Assembly: GCA_024734495.1 (NCBI GenBank)
Contig: JALMQS010000030.1
Coordinates: 8,116,191-8,180,190 of the forward strand
DNA: 64,000 nt
Reading direction: 5' to 3'
Source: Forficula auricularia
Taxonomy: Eukaryota > Arthropoda > Insecta > Dermaptera > Forficulidae
Positions 43,123-53,481 of this stretch are shown here, in pieces (position 1 is the stretch's first letter; each line of letters begins with the position of its first letter). A model generated the notes under the pieces. It was not told the DNA's origin. It saw only the letters and a list, made by a program, of their open reading frames with translations, and made no database searches. A program made the position numbers and the translations under genes.

Positions 43123-44060
43123 AGCTGACGTGTTCTGATGTGGCCACCCACTTGACTTTACCATACAACCTGGCCCCTAAGATTATTTATAATCATGAAG
43201 GGGGGGTTTAGTTTTTGCATTTTTATACTTCTGGGGACACTGATTATGTATACAAAATTTAGTTGAGTTTGGTAAATGGCCAAGATTTTCATTTTTTGAC
43301 CCTACACCCCCATCCATTTTGTGAGGTTAGTTTTTGCATTTTTAGACTACTGTCGGTCCACTGATTATGTATACAAAATTTGGTTGAGTTTGCTCAAACG
43401 TCCTAGATTTTTAATTTTTAACCCCCCCTCCACCCCCTTTAATTTTGGGTCGATATGCACCAAAATCTAATCAGCTCTTAATCTTTCTTTATGCGATATG
43501 ACCTTCAGGGCGATGAGGGGTTCTTTGATGAATTTTTATAGCTTCAAAAGGAGAACTTATAGGGAAATCGCCATGCGCTAGAAATTGTATAAAGAAAAAA
43601 ATGTAAATATATTATGTAAATGTTCCTATAATTATGTAAATACTCCTATAATTAAATTCACCCGACTATGTAAATATTTCTTGTTAGTGGAGACCCCCAC
43701 CTGCGTGGCCCAATAAACGAAAAATCAATGGACCAAAACTACGTGTGAAATTTGGTTTCGATATTCACACTAGTTTTTGAGCTAGCTCGTCCACTAAAAT
43801 TTGGTAACGCACAGACTAACGGACAACCAGACAACCAGACTAACTAACTAACAGACATTTTGACAAAACAATTATTATCTCGAAAAATATAATTTTTTCG
43901 ATGTTCACTTATTAGAGCTTTTTTGTAGAGTGAAGTGCCATGGTTTAGCTCAATTTTTCTAATCAAAATAGTTTGTGCCGTTTTTGAGATATTTAGAAAA
44001 AATCCACTTTTTTTCATTCACGATTACAATACTTGACCATGACCTGTATGTTAAAGTAAA
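43123..44060 (+). mobile_element. Family G element, copy 3
   Basis: Full-length organisation: GACGTGTTCTGATGTGGCCA at the start, ACTTTACCATACA just inside, GATTATGTATACAAAATTTG blocks, AGACTAACGGACAACC, and an end near GACCATGACCTGTATGTTAA AGT. A foreign segment (43480-43733) is inserted and flanked by AATC on both sides. Confidence 0.65.
43480..43733 (+). mobile_element. Short insertion in G, possible LINE 3' end
   Basis: The insertion interrupts a stretch that is continuous in G1 (CTCTTAATC / CAATGGACC). The tail reads GTGGAGACCCCCACCTGC followed by CAATAAACGAAAA. The 5' end has a short frame (RYDLQGDEGFFDEFL) resembling a protein C-terminus, but I cannot assign it. Confidence 0.4.
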
Positions 44061-44189
44061 AATTGTATCTCAATTAATCATGTGGAGTATGCTTGAATAT
44101 TATTATTTGGATTTTAAATTAAAATAATACAAGATTCAGAAAATACAGCACCTTTGTGATTATGTTGTATATGTTGATATTAAACTTGC

Positions 44190-44535
44190 TAATAGTCAGA
44201 TTGGCCGAGTGGTTAAAGTGCATGGCTTTTATAATCAACTAGCGCGGGTTCAAGCCCGACTCGCTGCAAATATTTGAGCGGTTATAATCTGATTCCTTCA
44301 GGAGAAGGCGAGGGGTGGACCGCGATTGGGATTAGATGTACACGTCTTTGGAATTATTTTGGAATTCATTAGATAATGCCCCTTCATCTATTGTCATCTA
44401 CTTGGAAGTGGAAGTAGTTGTACACAATATTAGGTCGCGGTTCACCCCTCGGGGAAGGCAATGGAAAACCACTTTTGTGAAAATTTTCCCCAGGAAAATT
44501 ACATTGAAGAGTAAATAGTTAGATAGATAAATGTT
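44190..44535 (+). mobile_element. tRNA-derived SINE S3, interrupted by N
   Basis: The head reads TGGCCGAGTGGTTAAAGTGC with a T-arm-like CGGGTTCAAGCCCG (44246-44259), so the B box is intact. The body resumes after the N insertion with GAAGGCAATGGAAAACCACT and ends with a TAGATAGATAA-like tail. The acceptor stem does not pair, which excludes a functional tRNA. Confidence 0.65.
44309..44456. mobile_element. TIR element N, copy inside SINE S3
   Basis: The terminal inverted repeats CGAGGGGTGGACCGCGA and its complement CGCGGTTCACCCCTCG bound the element. The short direct repeat GAAGGC on both sides is a likely TSD. The minisatellite found in the copies at 10377-11194 is reduced here to a short CTTGGAAGTGGAAG stretch. 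Non-coding. Confidence 0.7.
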
Positions 44536-44718
44536 GAGTATAATCAAAATTGGTATCTTTAAGAAGAAAAAAATATGTTTATTATTTAAATAAAGTATTG
44601 TCTACTTCGATTTATTTACTTTTGTACTATTTTGAAAATGGTGATTTTTCTAATAATTACAATGTCGAAGGAGACAATAAAAGAGTGTGTCTTCTGCTGG
44701 AATTATAAATTTTATTTA

Positions 44719-44773
44719 TTTATAACGAGACTATAGTTTCGAGGGCTTTGCCCTCTTCATCAGTCTATTACAA
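44719..44773 (-). ncRNA. Hammerhead ribozyme in PLE terminus, left
   Basis: Minus strand: UUGUAAUAGA, CUGAUGA, extra A, helix II GAGGGC/GCCCUC with an AAA loop, GAAAC, UAUA, GUC, then UCGUUAUAA. Helix I pairs about 9 bp with one bulge. It lies about 140 nt downstream of the endonuclease stop codon, as expected for a PLE 3' pseudo-LTR. Confidence 0.85.
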
Positions 44774-44914
44774 TGTATTCACAGGAATTAATTTATGAAT
44801 GAAAGTTTAAAATCTTTCATGTGGTTAGGTTAAGAAAATATACAGTGTGGGTAAGTTCAGAATTGAAATTTGTACTTGTTTTATTATTTTGGCTGTAGGT
44901 GGCTTTCGTGAAGT

Positions 44915-45421
44915 TTATATTTTAGCCGCTATTTTTAAAATAAAGCTTTCGGGAATTTCTATTTTTCGATTTAAGAATTTTTTTGGTGAATTATTGTATG
45001 ATTTTAAAATTTCCAACGATTCGAAAATACTAATTTTTAAGGGATCTAATTCTGATCTAATTAATTTAATATTTGATTCATCTGGAAAACAATGTTTCTC
45101 GGAGATTAAATGGTCTGCAAATGCACTATGCCCTGAACTCCCTTTAAAAACCCTTTTGTGTTCCGAAATGCGCGTGTTTAAATTTCGTTCTGTTTTTCCT
45201 ATATAGGTCGAATCACATTCTCCACAAGTTATGGAATAGACACCTTTTTTGTCCATTTTTTGAATTTTGTCTTTCTTATTATTGCTAATATCAGATCCCA
45301 ATGTTCTAGAGGATTTGAAAATAGTTTGATATCCTAAAGTTTTGAATTTTAATTTTAAAGTTTCCGAAATTTTTCCATAGTATGGGATTATTAATTTGGG
45401 TTTTGATTCTGGCTGGGACAT
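44915..45421 (-). CDS. PLE GIY-YIG endonuclease domain (partial ORF)
   Basis: A 168-residue open frame. The nuclease module is clear: KKGVYSITCGEC (GIY box as GVY, about residues 60-66), DSTYIGKTERNLNTRISEHK (YIG box and the following Arg/His region), and HSAFADHL downstream. The Cys-x2-Cys between the two boxes is characteristic of Penelope-like endonucleases. In PLEs this domain follows the RT and nicks target DNA for priming. The ORF is open upstream of its first Met (reading EKSTLNLIYSQ) until the junction with the inverted copy, so the Met is not the true start. RT is missing, so this copy is not autonomous. Confidence 0.85.
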   Translation of the reverse strand: MSQPESKPKLIIPYYGKISETLKLKFKTLGYQTIFKSSRTLGSDISNNKKDKIQKMDKKGVYSITCGECDSTYIGKTERNLNTRISEHKRVFKGSSGHSAFADHLISEKHCFPDESNIKLIRSELDPLKISIFESLEILKSYNNSPKKFLNRKIEIPESFILKIAAKI

Positions 45422-45469
45422 TTGGGAATAAATCAGATTCAGAGTTGACTTTTCAATTTTCTTTTTTTA

Positions 45470-45615
45470 TTAGATCAGAATTAGATCCCTTAAAAATTAG
45501 TATTTTCGAATCGTTGGAAAATTTAAAATCATACAATAATTCAACAAAAAAATTCTTAAATCGTAAAATAGAAATTCCCGAAAGCTTTATTTTAAAAATA
45601 GCGGCTAAAATATAA
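45470..45615 (+). pseudogene. PLE endonuclease C-terminus, inverted partial copy
   Basis: The last 48 codons of the same protein (RSELDPLKISIFESLENL and so on to ILKIAAKI) are repeated on the plus strand. It differs from the minus-strand copy by only a few substitutions. It is truncated before the GIY-YIG catalytic core. Confidence 0.8.
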
Positions 45616-45756
45616 ACTTCACGAAAGCCACCTACAGCCAAAATAATAAAACAAGTACAAATTTCAATTCTGAACTTACCCACACTGTATATTTTCTTAA
45701 CCTAACCACATGAAAGATTTTAAACTTTCATTCATAAATTAATTCCTGTGAATCCA

Positions 45757-45811
45757 TTGTAATAGACTGATGAAGAGGGCAAAGCCCTCGAAACTATAGT
45801 CTCGTTATAAA
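45757..45811 (+). ncRNA. Hammerhead ribozyme in PLE terminus, right
   Basis: Same sequence as the left ribozyme on the other strand: CUGAUGA at 45767-45773, perfect 6-bp helix II, GAAAC at 45790-45794, GUC at 45799-45801, helix I of about 9 bp. All conserved core positions are present. Confidence 0.85.
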
Positions 45812-45919
45812 TAAATAAAATTTATAATTCCAGCAGAAGACACACTCTTTTATTGTCTCCTTCAATATATAAAAATTCTGCTACTCTCGGCAAAAACTTT
45901 CAATTTAAATTACAATGTC

Positions 45920-46562
45920 ATTGGGAATCTTAATTTATTCATTAAAATTTTCTATAAACATAAAATAATTTTAAACTGTTTTCCTTGATCACATAAAAAA
46001 CTATACTTGCGTTATCTTACTACTTGTTATAACTAGAATTTATAGAATGTTGGAACTTCTTTAAAATTATCTGTTATTTAAAAAGTGTAATAATGTTGTA
46101 CTTATATTATTTCTCAGTGAATTGTTTCAAATAACTTTTATGTATCTGGTCTATGAGGCACCTCTGCATCAAAGCATTGTTTAATAAATAAATAAATAAA
46201 TAAAATAAATATCTCCGAAGCTCGAAATCGAGTATGCCACTTGGGGAAGAATAGTGTAATGACTATCACTGTAAACCTAGAGAGCGTTCCTTAAGTTTTA
46301 ATAGTGCAAAGTTGAATCGACATTTTACAACTAAGCATGAAAATCTTACTTCAAAAGGTAGAGATTATTTTGATAGACTTAATTACGAAAAACAGCCTAT
46401 TTCAATAAATTCGTGAAATTGTCAGATAAATCTCAAATAGCATCATATACAAGATAGCAGAATTTGTAGCCATGAAACAAAAATCACATACATAATCCGA
46501 ATCACATACATTTTACCAGAATGCTAGGAAATTGAATTTTTTTCTGTCTCAAAAATGGGGTT
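45920..46562. other. AT-rich DNA with a LINE-type tail
   Basis: The stretch ending at 46205 (GAGGCACCTCTGCATCAAAG then a (TAAA)n run) looks like a non-LTR 3' end, with no readable protein upstream. The rest holds nothing recognisable. Confidence 0.4.
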
Positions 46563-46745
46563 AATAATATACCCGAGTGGGTGAACTGCGACCTAATATC
46601 GTGTACACCTAGTTCCATTTCCAATTTCATTTCCAAATAGAAGACAATAAATAGATGAAGGGGCATTTTCTAAATCCCAAAATAATTCCACATAATTCCA
46701 AAGACGGTGTACACCTAATTCCAATCGCGGTTCACTCTACTTATA
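46563..46745. mobile_element. TIR element N, diverged copy
   Basis: GAGTGGGTGAACTGCGACCT at the left and AATCGCGGTTCACTCTACTT at the right are the N termini. The centre has GTGTACACCTAGTTCCATTT and shares the 'atagatgaaggggcattttct' region with the copy at 44309-44456 in inverse orientation. Non-coding. Confidence 0.6.
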
Positions 46746-46802
46746 TACCTAACTATAAGTTGTGATTTTGAATTATAGCTGCACAATTCTAATCAAATAT
46801 AT

Positions 46803-47405
46803 AAATTTATAGGGAAAAATCCCGATGATGGATGAAGATGAGTTTTTGACTCGAAAGGCTTGATGGATAGATATCGGTGAAGCTCCGGTGTCGGCGATTT
46901 TCTTCAGAGGTGAAAACCTCTCTTGGTGGCGTAAAGCCGTGAAATTTGCTTTCCCAAAATAAGAATTTGCCCGGAGGCTATGAAAAATGCTTTTTAAAAA
47001 TAAGAAGTTGCCCGGGGGGCAGTGAAATATGCTTTCAACAAAATAAATGGCACAAGGCCCGTAATTTATTACTTCTTCGTGGTTACAAGATTTCGTACAG
47101 CTTTGTTCCTTCAATCGTTCCAAAGTCGACAGGCGAACTCTTGGAGAGCGTAAAACAGCTCTTCACACAGTGAGGGCTGAATTGCAACTGACTCGCTAAT
47201 TACGGCTTTGTCTCTTTTATAGCCGTCGATTTAATTGGTAATTAAGGTGATTGGTTAATAATTTTTCCTAGATCGCGCTCGATTAATTATAAAAAGGCGG
47301 GGTCTCCTTCTTCGCTAATTAGTCTTTCATAAGCCACGAACCGATTAACATTGAAAAATAAATTACATTTCTAATTGAAAAAGAAGCAGAAAATCGATTC
47401 CTACA
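46803..47405 (-). mobile_element. 3' LTR of Gypsy-like element 2
   Basis: On the minus strand it starts TGTAGGAATCGATTTTCTGC, immediately after the polypurine tract GAGAAAGGGGAGAA (47406-47419). It matches the LTR at 49786-50356 in direct orientation. The length is about 600 bp. Small indels distinguish the two LTRs, so the insertion is not recent. Confidence 0.75.
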
Positions 47406-47754
47406 TTCTCCCCTTTCTCAATCAAGTTACGACCCGGAACTTATAACCAATCATCTTTTACATAGTTAAATATTTCAACTTAAAATTAATTTAGTTATTG
47501 TCTTTTCTTCTTTAAAACCGTTTAGGTATTTTTAACTTAATCATAAAATACAGAATTATTATATTTTTTTTACAATGAAATAGCACTTAAAACTAAACTT
47601 AACTATTGTTATTTTTTACAAAACAAATTGATCTTGAAAATTACTTGAACAAAACAAAAAAAATTTTATGCTTAAACTTAGTGTTTTTTAATTGTCTATT
47701 TCTTTGATTTTAACTTAAAAACTAACACTTTCACACACTATTTTTCACTTGCAC

Positions 47755-48270
47755 TTAAATTAACACTTTTTTTTCTTTTTTTTTTTTTACACTTTTATAA
47801 TTAACACAACACTTCACTTGGGTATCTTCTTGAACACTTAATATAGTCTGAGGTAAGGGACCGACATGGGTTTTAACTGGTATTGAGGGGAAATTGAAAT
47901 TAATCTTATGAGCTTTAAGACCACTAAACTTTGTAACGTCATAGGCTGCGTAATCATTTTGGCTTTTGATTCTAATTTTCTTCGTAAGTTCCCCAATTCT
48001 TCTTGCTTGAAACCCCTTAATCTTGTCTTTGTTCATAGGTGAATTTGTCCCTTGACCATCTTCTAAATGACTTTCTTTACTTGAGATATCTTTATTTTCT
48101 TCTTTCAAAGCGTTAGCTGTTTTTGCAAAATGACTGTCTTGATCTGATAATTTCTTGTGTAATTCCCTGTTTTCATGTTTAATTAAATTTATAATTTCGT
48201 TTAATGAATTATTTTGATCTATCAGTTCGTTATTTCTTAATTTTAAATGGTTAATTTCTGTTTTCTCGGA
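47755..48270 (-). pseudogene. Coiled-coil C-terminal region of Gypsy-like ORF
   Basis: After a one-base shift at about 48270, the protease frame continues as a coiled coil (INHLKLRNNELIDQNNSLNE, then LIKHENRELHKKLSDQDS) followed by a tail with KTHVGPLPQTILSVQE and stops about 350 nt before the polypurine tract. No RT, RNase H or integrase motif is present, and there is no space for them. Either pol was deleted and the ORF end is a relic, or the element encodes only gag, protease and this extension. The function of the coiled coil is unknown. Confidence 0.5.
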
Positions 48271-48735
48271 TTTTCTCTTTCTTCATTGAGACTTCTTTTA
48301 AACTGTTCAATTCCCCTTTCATTGACTGAATGTCGCGTTTTAATGAATTGTTTTTCATTCGTAGTTCATCTATTAAATGAGATTCTGTTTCCGTTCTTGT
48401 TTGGTTAATTTTATTAACGTCTATGTTTTTAATAATTTGGATGCCATCTTGTCCTATTTTAATTTCGGCCTGATCTAACAGATCGATTCCTAAAATTACT
48501 TGTTCGTCTATTGTTTCGTTTGGAACTACATAAAATTTAATATTAAAATCTTCGTTGTCAATTCGTGTGGTCGTTTTAAAATATCCTTTAGTTCCTGTTC
48601 GTGAAAATGCAAATCCGTTTAAAATGATATTCGAGTCTGTTAATTGTGGTGATCCTAGCTGTTTGTGGATGTCTTTGCTCATGAGCGATAAGCCTGCACC
48701 GGTATCTACTAGGGCGTTAATCTTGTGGTTGCTTT
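48251..48735 (-). pseudogene. Gypsy-like retropepsin with coiled-coil extension
   Basis: The minus strand reads NALVDTGAGLSLMSKDIH, with the catalytic DTGAG, then NIILNGFAFSRTGTKGYF and EQVILGIDLLDQAEIKIG, matching the retropepsin flap and the I-L-G-x-D motif. The domain starts upstream of the first Met (48682), so the Met is internal. It is followed by the coiled-coil segment KNNSLKRDIQSMKGELNSLK. The protease core looks intact. Confidence 0.75.
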
Positions 48736-48879
48736 ATTGAAATGGATCAGTGATTGGACTTCGTTTTTGACCATTTGCTGTAACTGTGTTCATGGGTGGG
48801 TCTTTTTGGTGATTAGGTTTTCGTTTCCATCATTACTGCTAACTGGCTGTCTATTACATGCATGATTTATGTCGTTAGC

Positions 48880-49340
48880 TGACTTGAAAGTGATTTCCAG
48901 AAGAGTAATTTTAACTTTTCTTTAAATTCTTTTATCGTTTTTGCCCCATAAAGTATTAACTTTATTAGGACTAATTTCTTGAAGGTACCGTCCAGTATAT
49001 ACTATATTAATGCCTTGTCTTCTAAGTTTCCCTTTGCTTGCTATCTCTTTCATAATCAGGAAGCATTCATAAATGCGTGCTCACCCTTTGTGCAATTTTC
49101 TTCTGGCTAGCTGCTTGCGAATATCCGCGCTACTAACTTGCCGCGAGAATTCTTCTAATAATGCTTCTTTTAATTTATCCCACGGTATTAATGCTTCTTT
49201 CACTTTCTACGAATAAAGCCTGTAGCTAGTCCAAGGTGCAGCAGCCGTCTCCGCCGGTAAAAATAGCTGCAAACCACTCCAACTTTGAATACTTGCTTCT
49301 GGATTCTGCGTCCTGCACCCACCTTTCTGGTTGAATAATC
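48880..49340 (-). pseudogene. Gypsy-like gag, degenerate
   Basis: The minus strand contains LQLFLPAETAAAPWTSYRLY, then PWDKLKEALLEEFSRQV and SADIRKQLARRKLHKG, and further on YECFLIMKEIASKG, which fits a retrotransposon gag capsid domain. Stops and shifts break it several times. It lies upstream of the protease, in the correct order. Confidence 0.6.
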
Positions 49341-49439
49341 ATGTCTGTTCCGTTGGAATTTTTTTATTAGTGCGTTCTACGTCCCTAAAATTGATTGGAC
49401 TGTGTTCCATGACACAGCATAGTGGTCTTATAACGATAA

Positions 49440-49785
49440 GAGGACAGGTGTGTAGGTGTAGGTAATCGTCGGCTCTTGCCCTGCGCCAGTTACCCTTCAA
49501 GGCCTTACCTTGCCGTTACCCGGGTGGCTGGTTCCAGCGGTATCCACGAGTGGCGCCACGCCCGCCGTTGGTTGGCCTCGTCTCCCGACCACTTCAATCG
49601 ATGGCCGTTGCTGCGCCGGTGACAAGCGCCACGTCGGCCGTTTATTTCGCCGGGCGCGCGGTAAATGTGTTTGCCCGCGCAAAAACGGTCGGTGCCTGAG
49701 GCGTGAGTCGAGACAAACCCCGGGTCCGAACCGAGATGGTCCAGCCCCGTCCGATGCCTTTTAACGAATCCGCGGCATGAGCTCC
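49440..49785 (-). other. GC-rich leader of Gypsy-like element 2
   Basis: About 280 nt are strikingly GC-rich compared with the rest of the window. On the minus strand this follows the 5' LTR, where the primer-binding site and the untranslated leader should be. The two short reading frames in it have no recognised domain. No clear PBS could be matched. Confidence 0.45.
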
Positions 49786-50356
49786 AAATTTATAGGGAAA
49801 AATCCCGATGATGGATGAAGATGAGTTTTGATCGAAAGGCCGATGGATAGATATCGGCAGTTCTGAAAATGGCGATTTTCTTCTAGGAAAACTTCTCTTG
49901 GTGGTGCATGCCAAATTTGCTTTCCTAAAATAAGAATTCTGCCCAGAGGTTACGAGTGTTTTTAAAAATAAGTGCTGCCCGGGGGGCAGTGAAATATGCT
50001 TCAACAAAATAAATGGCACAAGGTCGTAATTTACATTTTCGTGGTTACAAGATTTCGTACAGCTTTGTTCCTTCAATTGTTCCAAAGTCGACAAGAACTC
50101 TTTGAGAGCGAAATATTCTCACACAGTGAGGGCTGAATTGCAACTGACTGCTAATTACGGCTTTGTCTCTTTATAGCCGCTCGATTAATTGTAATTAAGG
50201 TGATTGGTTAATAATTTTTCCTAGATCGCGCTCTCGATTAATTAGTAAAAAGGCGCGAGCCTTCTTCTTCGCTGATTAGTCTTTCATAAGCCACGAACCG
50301 ATTAACATTGAAAATAAATTACATTTCTAATTGAAAAAGAAGCAGAAAATCGATTC
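49786..50356 (-). mobile_element. 5' LTR of Gypsy-like element 2
   Basis: Direct repeat of 46803-47405, sharing AAATTTATAGGGAAAAATCC at one end and GAAGCAGAAAATCGATTC at the other. Its outer TGTAG terminus is lost (CGCG replaces it), so no TSD could be established. Confidence 0.7.
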
Positions 50357-50439
50357 GCGATATAAATGATGACAAGCTTTATATTTCATATTAACTTAAA
50401 TAAGTGTTCCGCTAAAGAAATTGTTGACAAACGTGTTCC

Positions 50440-50490
50440 ACACCTCTAGAAAAGGGTTTGGAACCACTGGTCTAGATTTAGGTATACTTA
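50440..50490 (-). repeat. hAT-like terminal sequence
   Basis: On the minus strand GACCAGTGGTTCCAAACCCT followed by TTTCTAGAGGTGTGGAACAC is typical of hAT ends. The partner end was not found. Confidence 0.35.
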
Positions 50491-50589
50491 TATATTCTAA
50501 ATTTTTAATTCAGTCTAGCTGCAACGCCCGTCTTCGGTGGGACTCTTGCTACTTTCTTTCTAACTAATCTTTGGCTATTATAAAGATTA

Positions 50590-50780
50590 ATTAATAATGT
50601 TTTTGGCTTTTCGGCCTTTCTAGCCATAAGCCAATTTACGATACTAATGATTTTATATAAATTTGTCTCTATTCCCCCCGCTCCCGGGGTCAGGTTTTCC
50701 ACCTCGAGTCGGATTCGAACCCCGGTCCACTTGGTTAGCAGGCTGACATGCTAACCCCTAGCATAACTTTTTTTTTTTTT
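50590..50780 (-). mobile_element. tRNA-derived SINE S2, copy 2
   Basis: It matches 12413-12601 in reverse: GGCCGAAAAGCC and GGCTTATGGCTAGAAAGG at the 3' end, and the B box GGTTCGAATCCGACTC at about 50713-50726. A T-run (50770-50784) sits at the tRNA-like end in this orientation, outside the SINE. No poly-A tail is obvious at the other end. Confidence 0.7.
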
Positions 50781-50851
50781 TTTTAATAATGTCTTTTTTT
50801 ATTGAGCGAATTTGATACAATGTTTACAGATTGATCCCAAGACATGTGGGA

Positions 50852-50951
50852 NNNNNNNNNNNNNNNNNNNNNNNNNNNNNNNNNNNNNNNNNNNNNNNNN
50901 NNNNNNNNNNNNNNNNNNNNNNNNNNNNNNNNNNNNNNNNNNNNNNNNNNN
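50852..50951. other. Assembly gap, 100 N
   Basis: Exactly 100 consecutive N, the conventional length for a gap of unknown size. Confidence 0.99.
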
Positions 50952-53179
50952 TTCTAATAAAATAGCTTTATGATTTTATTGAAAAAAATTACTTATTTAA
51001 TTTCTTTTTAATTTTTAACGTGAAACAAGTGACCTAGAAAACTTAACTCATAGTAAATTGATATTTCATAAAATATTTATTTACTTTTATCTTTATTAAA
51101 GATGTTTCACCTTGCACCAAAACCACAATCTCTATTAATTATTAAAGGATTTTTTATAAAAAAATATTAAATAATTATTCAGGCCATCCAAAGAAAAAAG
51201 AATTACTCGAATGCACTGTGAAGAATCGTATAAATGTATTATTATTTGATTATTCATATGACATTTGGGACAGCGACCCAATTGCATTAGTTTCAATTTC
51301 TACCATATTGCGGGAACACCGTACTTACCATTTACCAATAGCGAACGTACACTGAAAAAACAATTTCTTTATAGTAAATATATTGATAGAATTGAGCATT
51401 TTTAATGAGCTCTTATTTATTCCAAAGATATTTTATTAATAATCAAGATATATCGAAATCATTCCAAATATGACCAAATTTTTAGGTATTTAATCCAAAT
51501 ATATTATATACTTGAGTGATCTATTTTATTCTATTAGATATCTCTTAATATCAAATGAATGTCTTGTTTACTTCTAGTAAAACCTATTATTTTATATAAA
51601 CAAATGACTTATATATTTTGCAAATAGTGATATCTTAATAATTAAGAAATTAAAAAAAAATTAACAAAAATTTTGTTTACATTATAATTGTTTTTTTTTT
51701 TTAAAATCCACTATAAGATTAGAAGAAATATTAATATATATTAAAATTAGATTACCAAGTACATTAAATCAAATATAATAATTAATTCAACTAAATGAAT
51801 AATTAAATAAATATTTATATAATTCATTTGGTTGAATATACTAGATTCTACATCAAATGAATATACTCATCTTCTAGTCAGAAATACATATTATTTATTA
51901 TAAATAAAACATATTCAAGTTTATATCATTTCTTGTCATAATTACGTATTATTCCCTTTAAATACACAACTATTAAATTTAGCTATTTCACTATTTTACT
52001 CAAATAACAATATTTTCATAATTTAATTATTGGTGCTTGGTTCAAATAGCGGCATCTTAACTATTAATATATCTAGAGTTGGTCCAAAAATATGAGAATA
52101 TACTTAAAATACGTATATCATTTATTCATATCCGTCAGAGATCGATTTCCCCATAATTAACTTCATCTATTCATATCAAATATAATTTCTTAACTATAAA
52201 TATATCGTTTTTTCAGTTTAGTTTGCGACACGTAACTACTAAGTAATTCCGCTTATCGAGAACACAACATTCTCTAAATAATTTTCTTAATAATTAACAA
52301 GAATTTAATTGAAATAAATAGCAAGAAATGCATCATACGAGTAAATATGACATTTTCTAATAAAGATGACGCACTTGACATGCTTGATTATAACTCCGTA
52401 AATATTTAATTAATTTCATAATATAAAAATTTAATTGTATGTTATAAAACATAACAAGTAATTATATGTTTCTAATCTCTCGTTTCTTTTTTGATATCGC
52501 TGTTATTTATAAGTAAGTGTCATTTTATTCTTCAAGAATATCTTCTCTATTACTTATCTGTATAATAAACTTTGATTTATTATTAATTAATATTATCCGA
52601 GTGTTTTTTATAGAGCCGGGCTTGTACTCCGCGCAGTAGCTGGCTTGTTTTTTTTTCTTAGTCAAGTGGCCGGTCTTTAAGGTTCGTTTCCATTTTCCAC
52701 TTAAGCATTGGGTATAATTAACTCGGATTAACATGACTATTAAAATCGGGTGGTTCAATTAAATAAACACGAGAGGGAATCTTTGTATATTGGGATGTCA
52801 TGCGAGATACGTTCTCTCACCCGGGGGTCAATTTTGACACTTTCTTTTAGAGATAAGAGAACAACGACGGGACTAAGAATTTTAGTTGATAAGATACGAA
52901 GATTTATTCAAGGAGATACGTAGTTTGTCGAAAAAAGCAAATAATTCATAAAATTATTTTCGGATAAGATTATGAGTGTTTTATGTCAATTGGAGTCCCA
53001 ATTAGGGATGTAATAGGGTGAGTTTCAGACGTTATTGTGATAACTCTTTATCTTTTCTGGTCAAGTTCCTCAATTAAATCAGTATAATTTGGGTATAATC
53101 TATATTAATATTTCTTAGGATTTAGTAGTCAAGGGAGATTTACAAGCTATCTTTATCTCCCACTCAGATAATTGTTAGT
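50952..53179. other. AT-rich DNA, nothing recognised
   Basis: A short stretch (51065-51145) repeats the sequence following elements at 41320 and 42120 (TATCTTTATTAAAGA, TTTCACCTTGCACCAA). The short frames at 52525-52758 have no recognised domain. 52780-53160 is less AT-rich but without repeats. Confidence 0.4.
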
Positions 53180-53188
53180 ATACTTGGA

Positions 53189-53470
53189 GGCGACTGTGGG
53201 TCAGTGGCTAGAGTGTTGGGTCGCTGACTCGGAGATCGCTGGTTCGAGACCGAGTCTCGGCAGATAGATATTTGCAGTCGCCTCCTCTTGGAAAGTAATG
53301 GCAACCTACCAAGAGTATAATTGCCTAGACAACCTCTCCAAATTAGCCGTTCGGGACCGGCGTTAAAAAGTAGGTCCCGTATATCTGTGTAAAACAACTA
53401 AACACACTCAGCATATGTATATGTGGAGAGGCGCCGACACCCGTTTCGGGTATGGCACTCGAAGAAGAAG
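53189..53470 (+). mobile_element. tRNA-derived SINE, family S1, copy 3
   Basis: This is the best-preserved S1 copy. It has an A-box-like region (GGTCAGTGGCTAGAGTGTTG), the B box GGTTCGAGACC (about 53241-53251), the body TTGGAAAGTAATGGCAACCT, and a (GAA)n tail. A TSD of about 11 bp, ATACTTGGAGG, is at 53180-53190 and 53471-53481. Confidence 0.85.
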
Positions 53471-53481
53471 ATACTTGGAGG

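Larger units (their letters stand above)
44667..45907. mobile_element. Penelope-like element (family A), head-to-head pair
   Basis: Two 5'-truncated copies lie head to head: the left (44667-about 45455) reads on the minus strand, the right (about 45456-45870) on the plus strand. Each ends outward with the ribozyme and the GGAGACAATAAAAGAGTGTG terminus. A one-sided right extension (CTGCTACTCTCGGCAAAAAC) follows. A 12-bp TSD AATTACAATGTC is at 44655-44666 and 45908-45919. The left copy keeps the endonuclease domain and the right keeps only its last 50 codons. The RT domain is absent. Confidence 0.85.

Noticed and set aside
44201..44275. Functional tRNA gene
   Set aside because: The T-arm and A-box-like region are good, but the acceptor and anticodon stems do not pair and a SINE body follows.
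49497..49764. Overlapping GC-rich ORFs as genes
   Set aside because: They lie in the leader region of a Gypsy-like LTR element and have no recognisable domain or supporting context.
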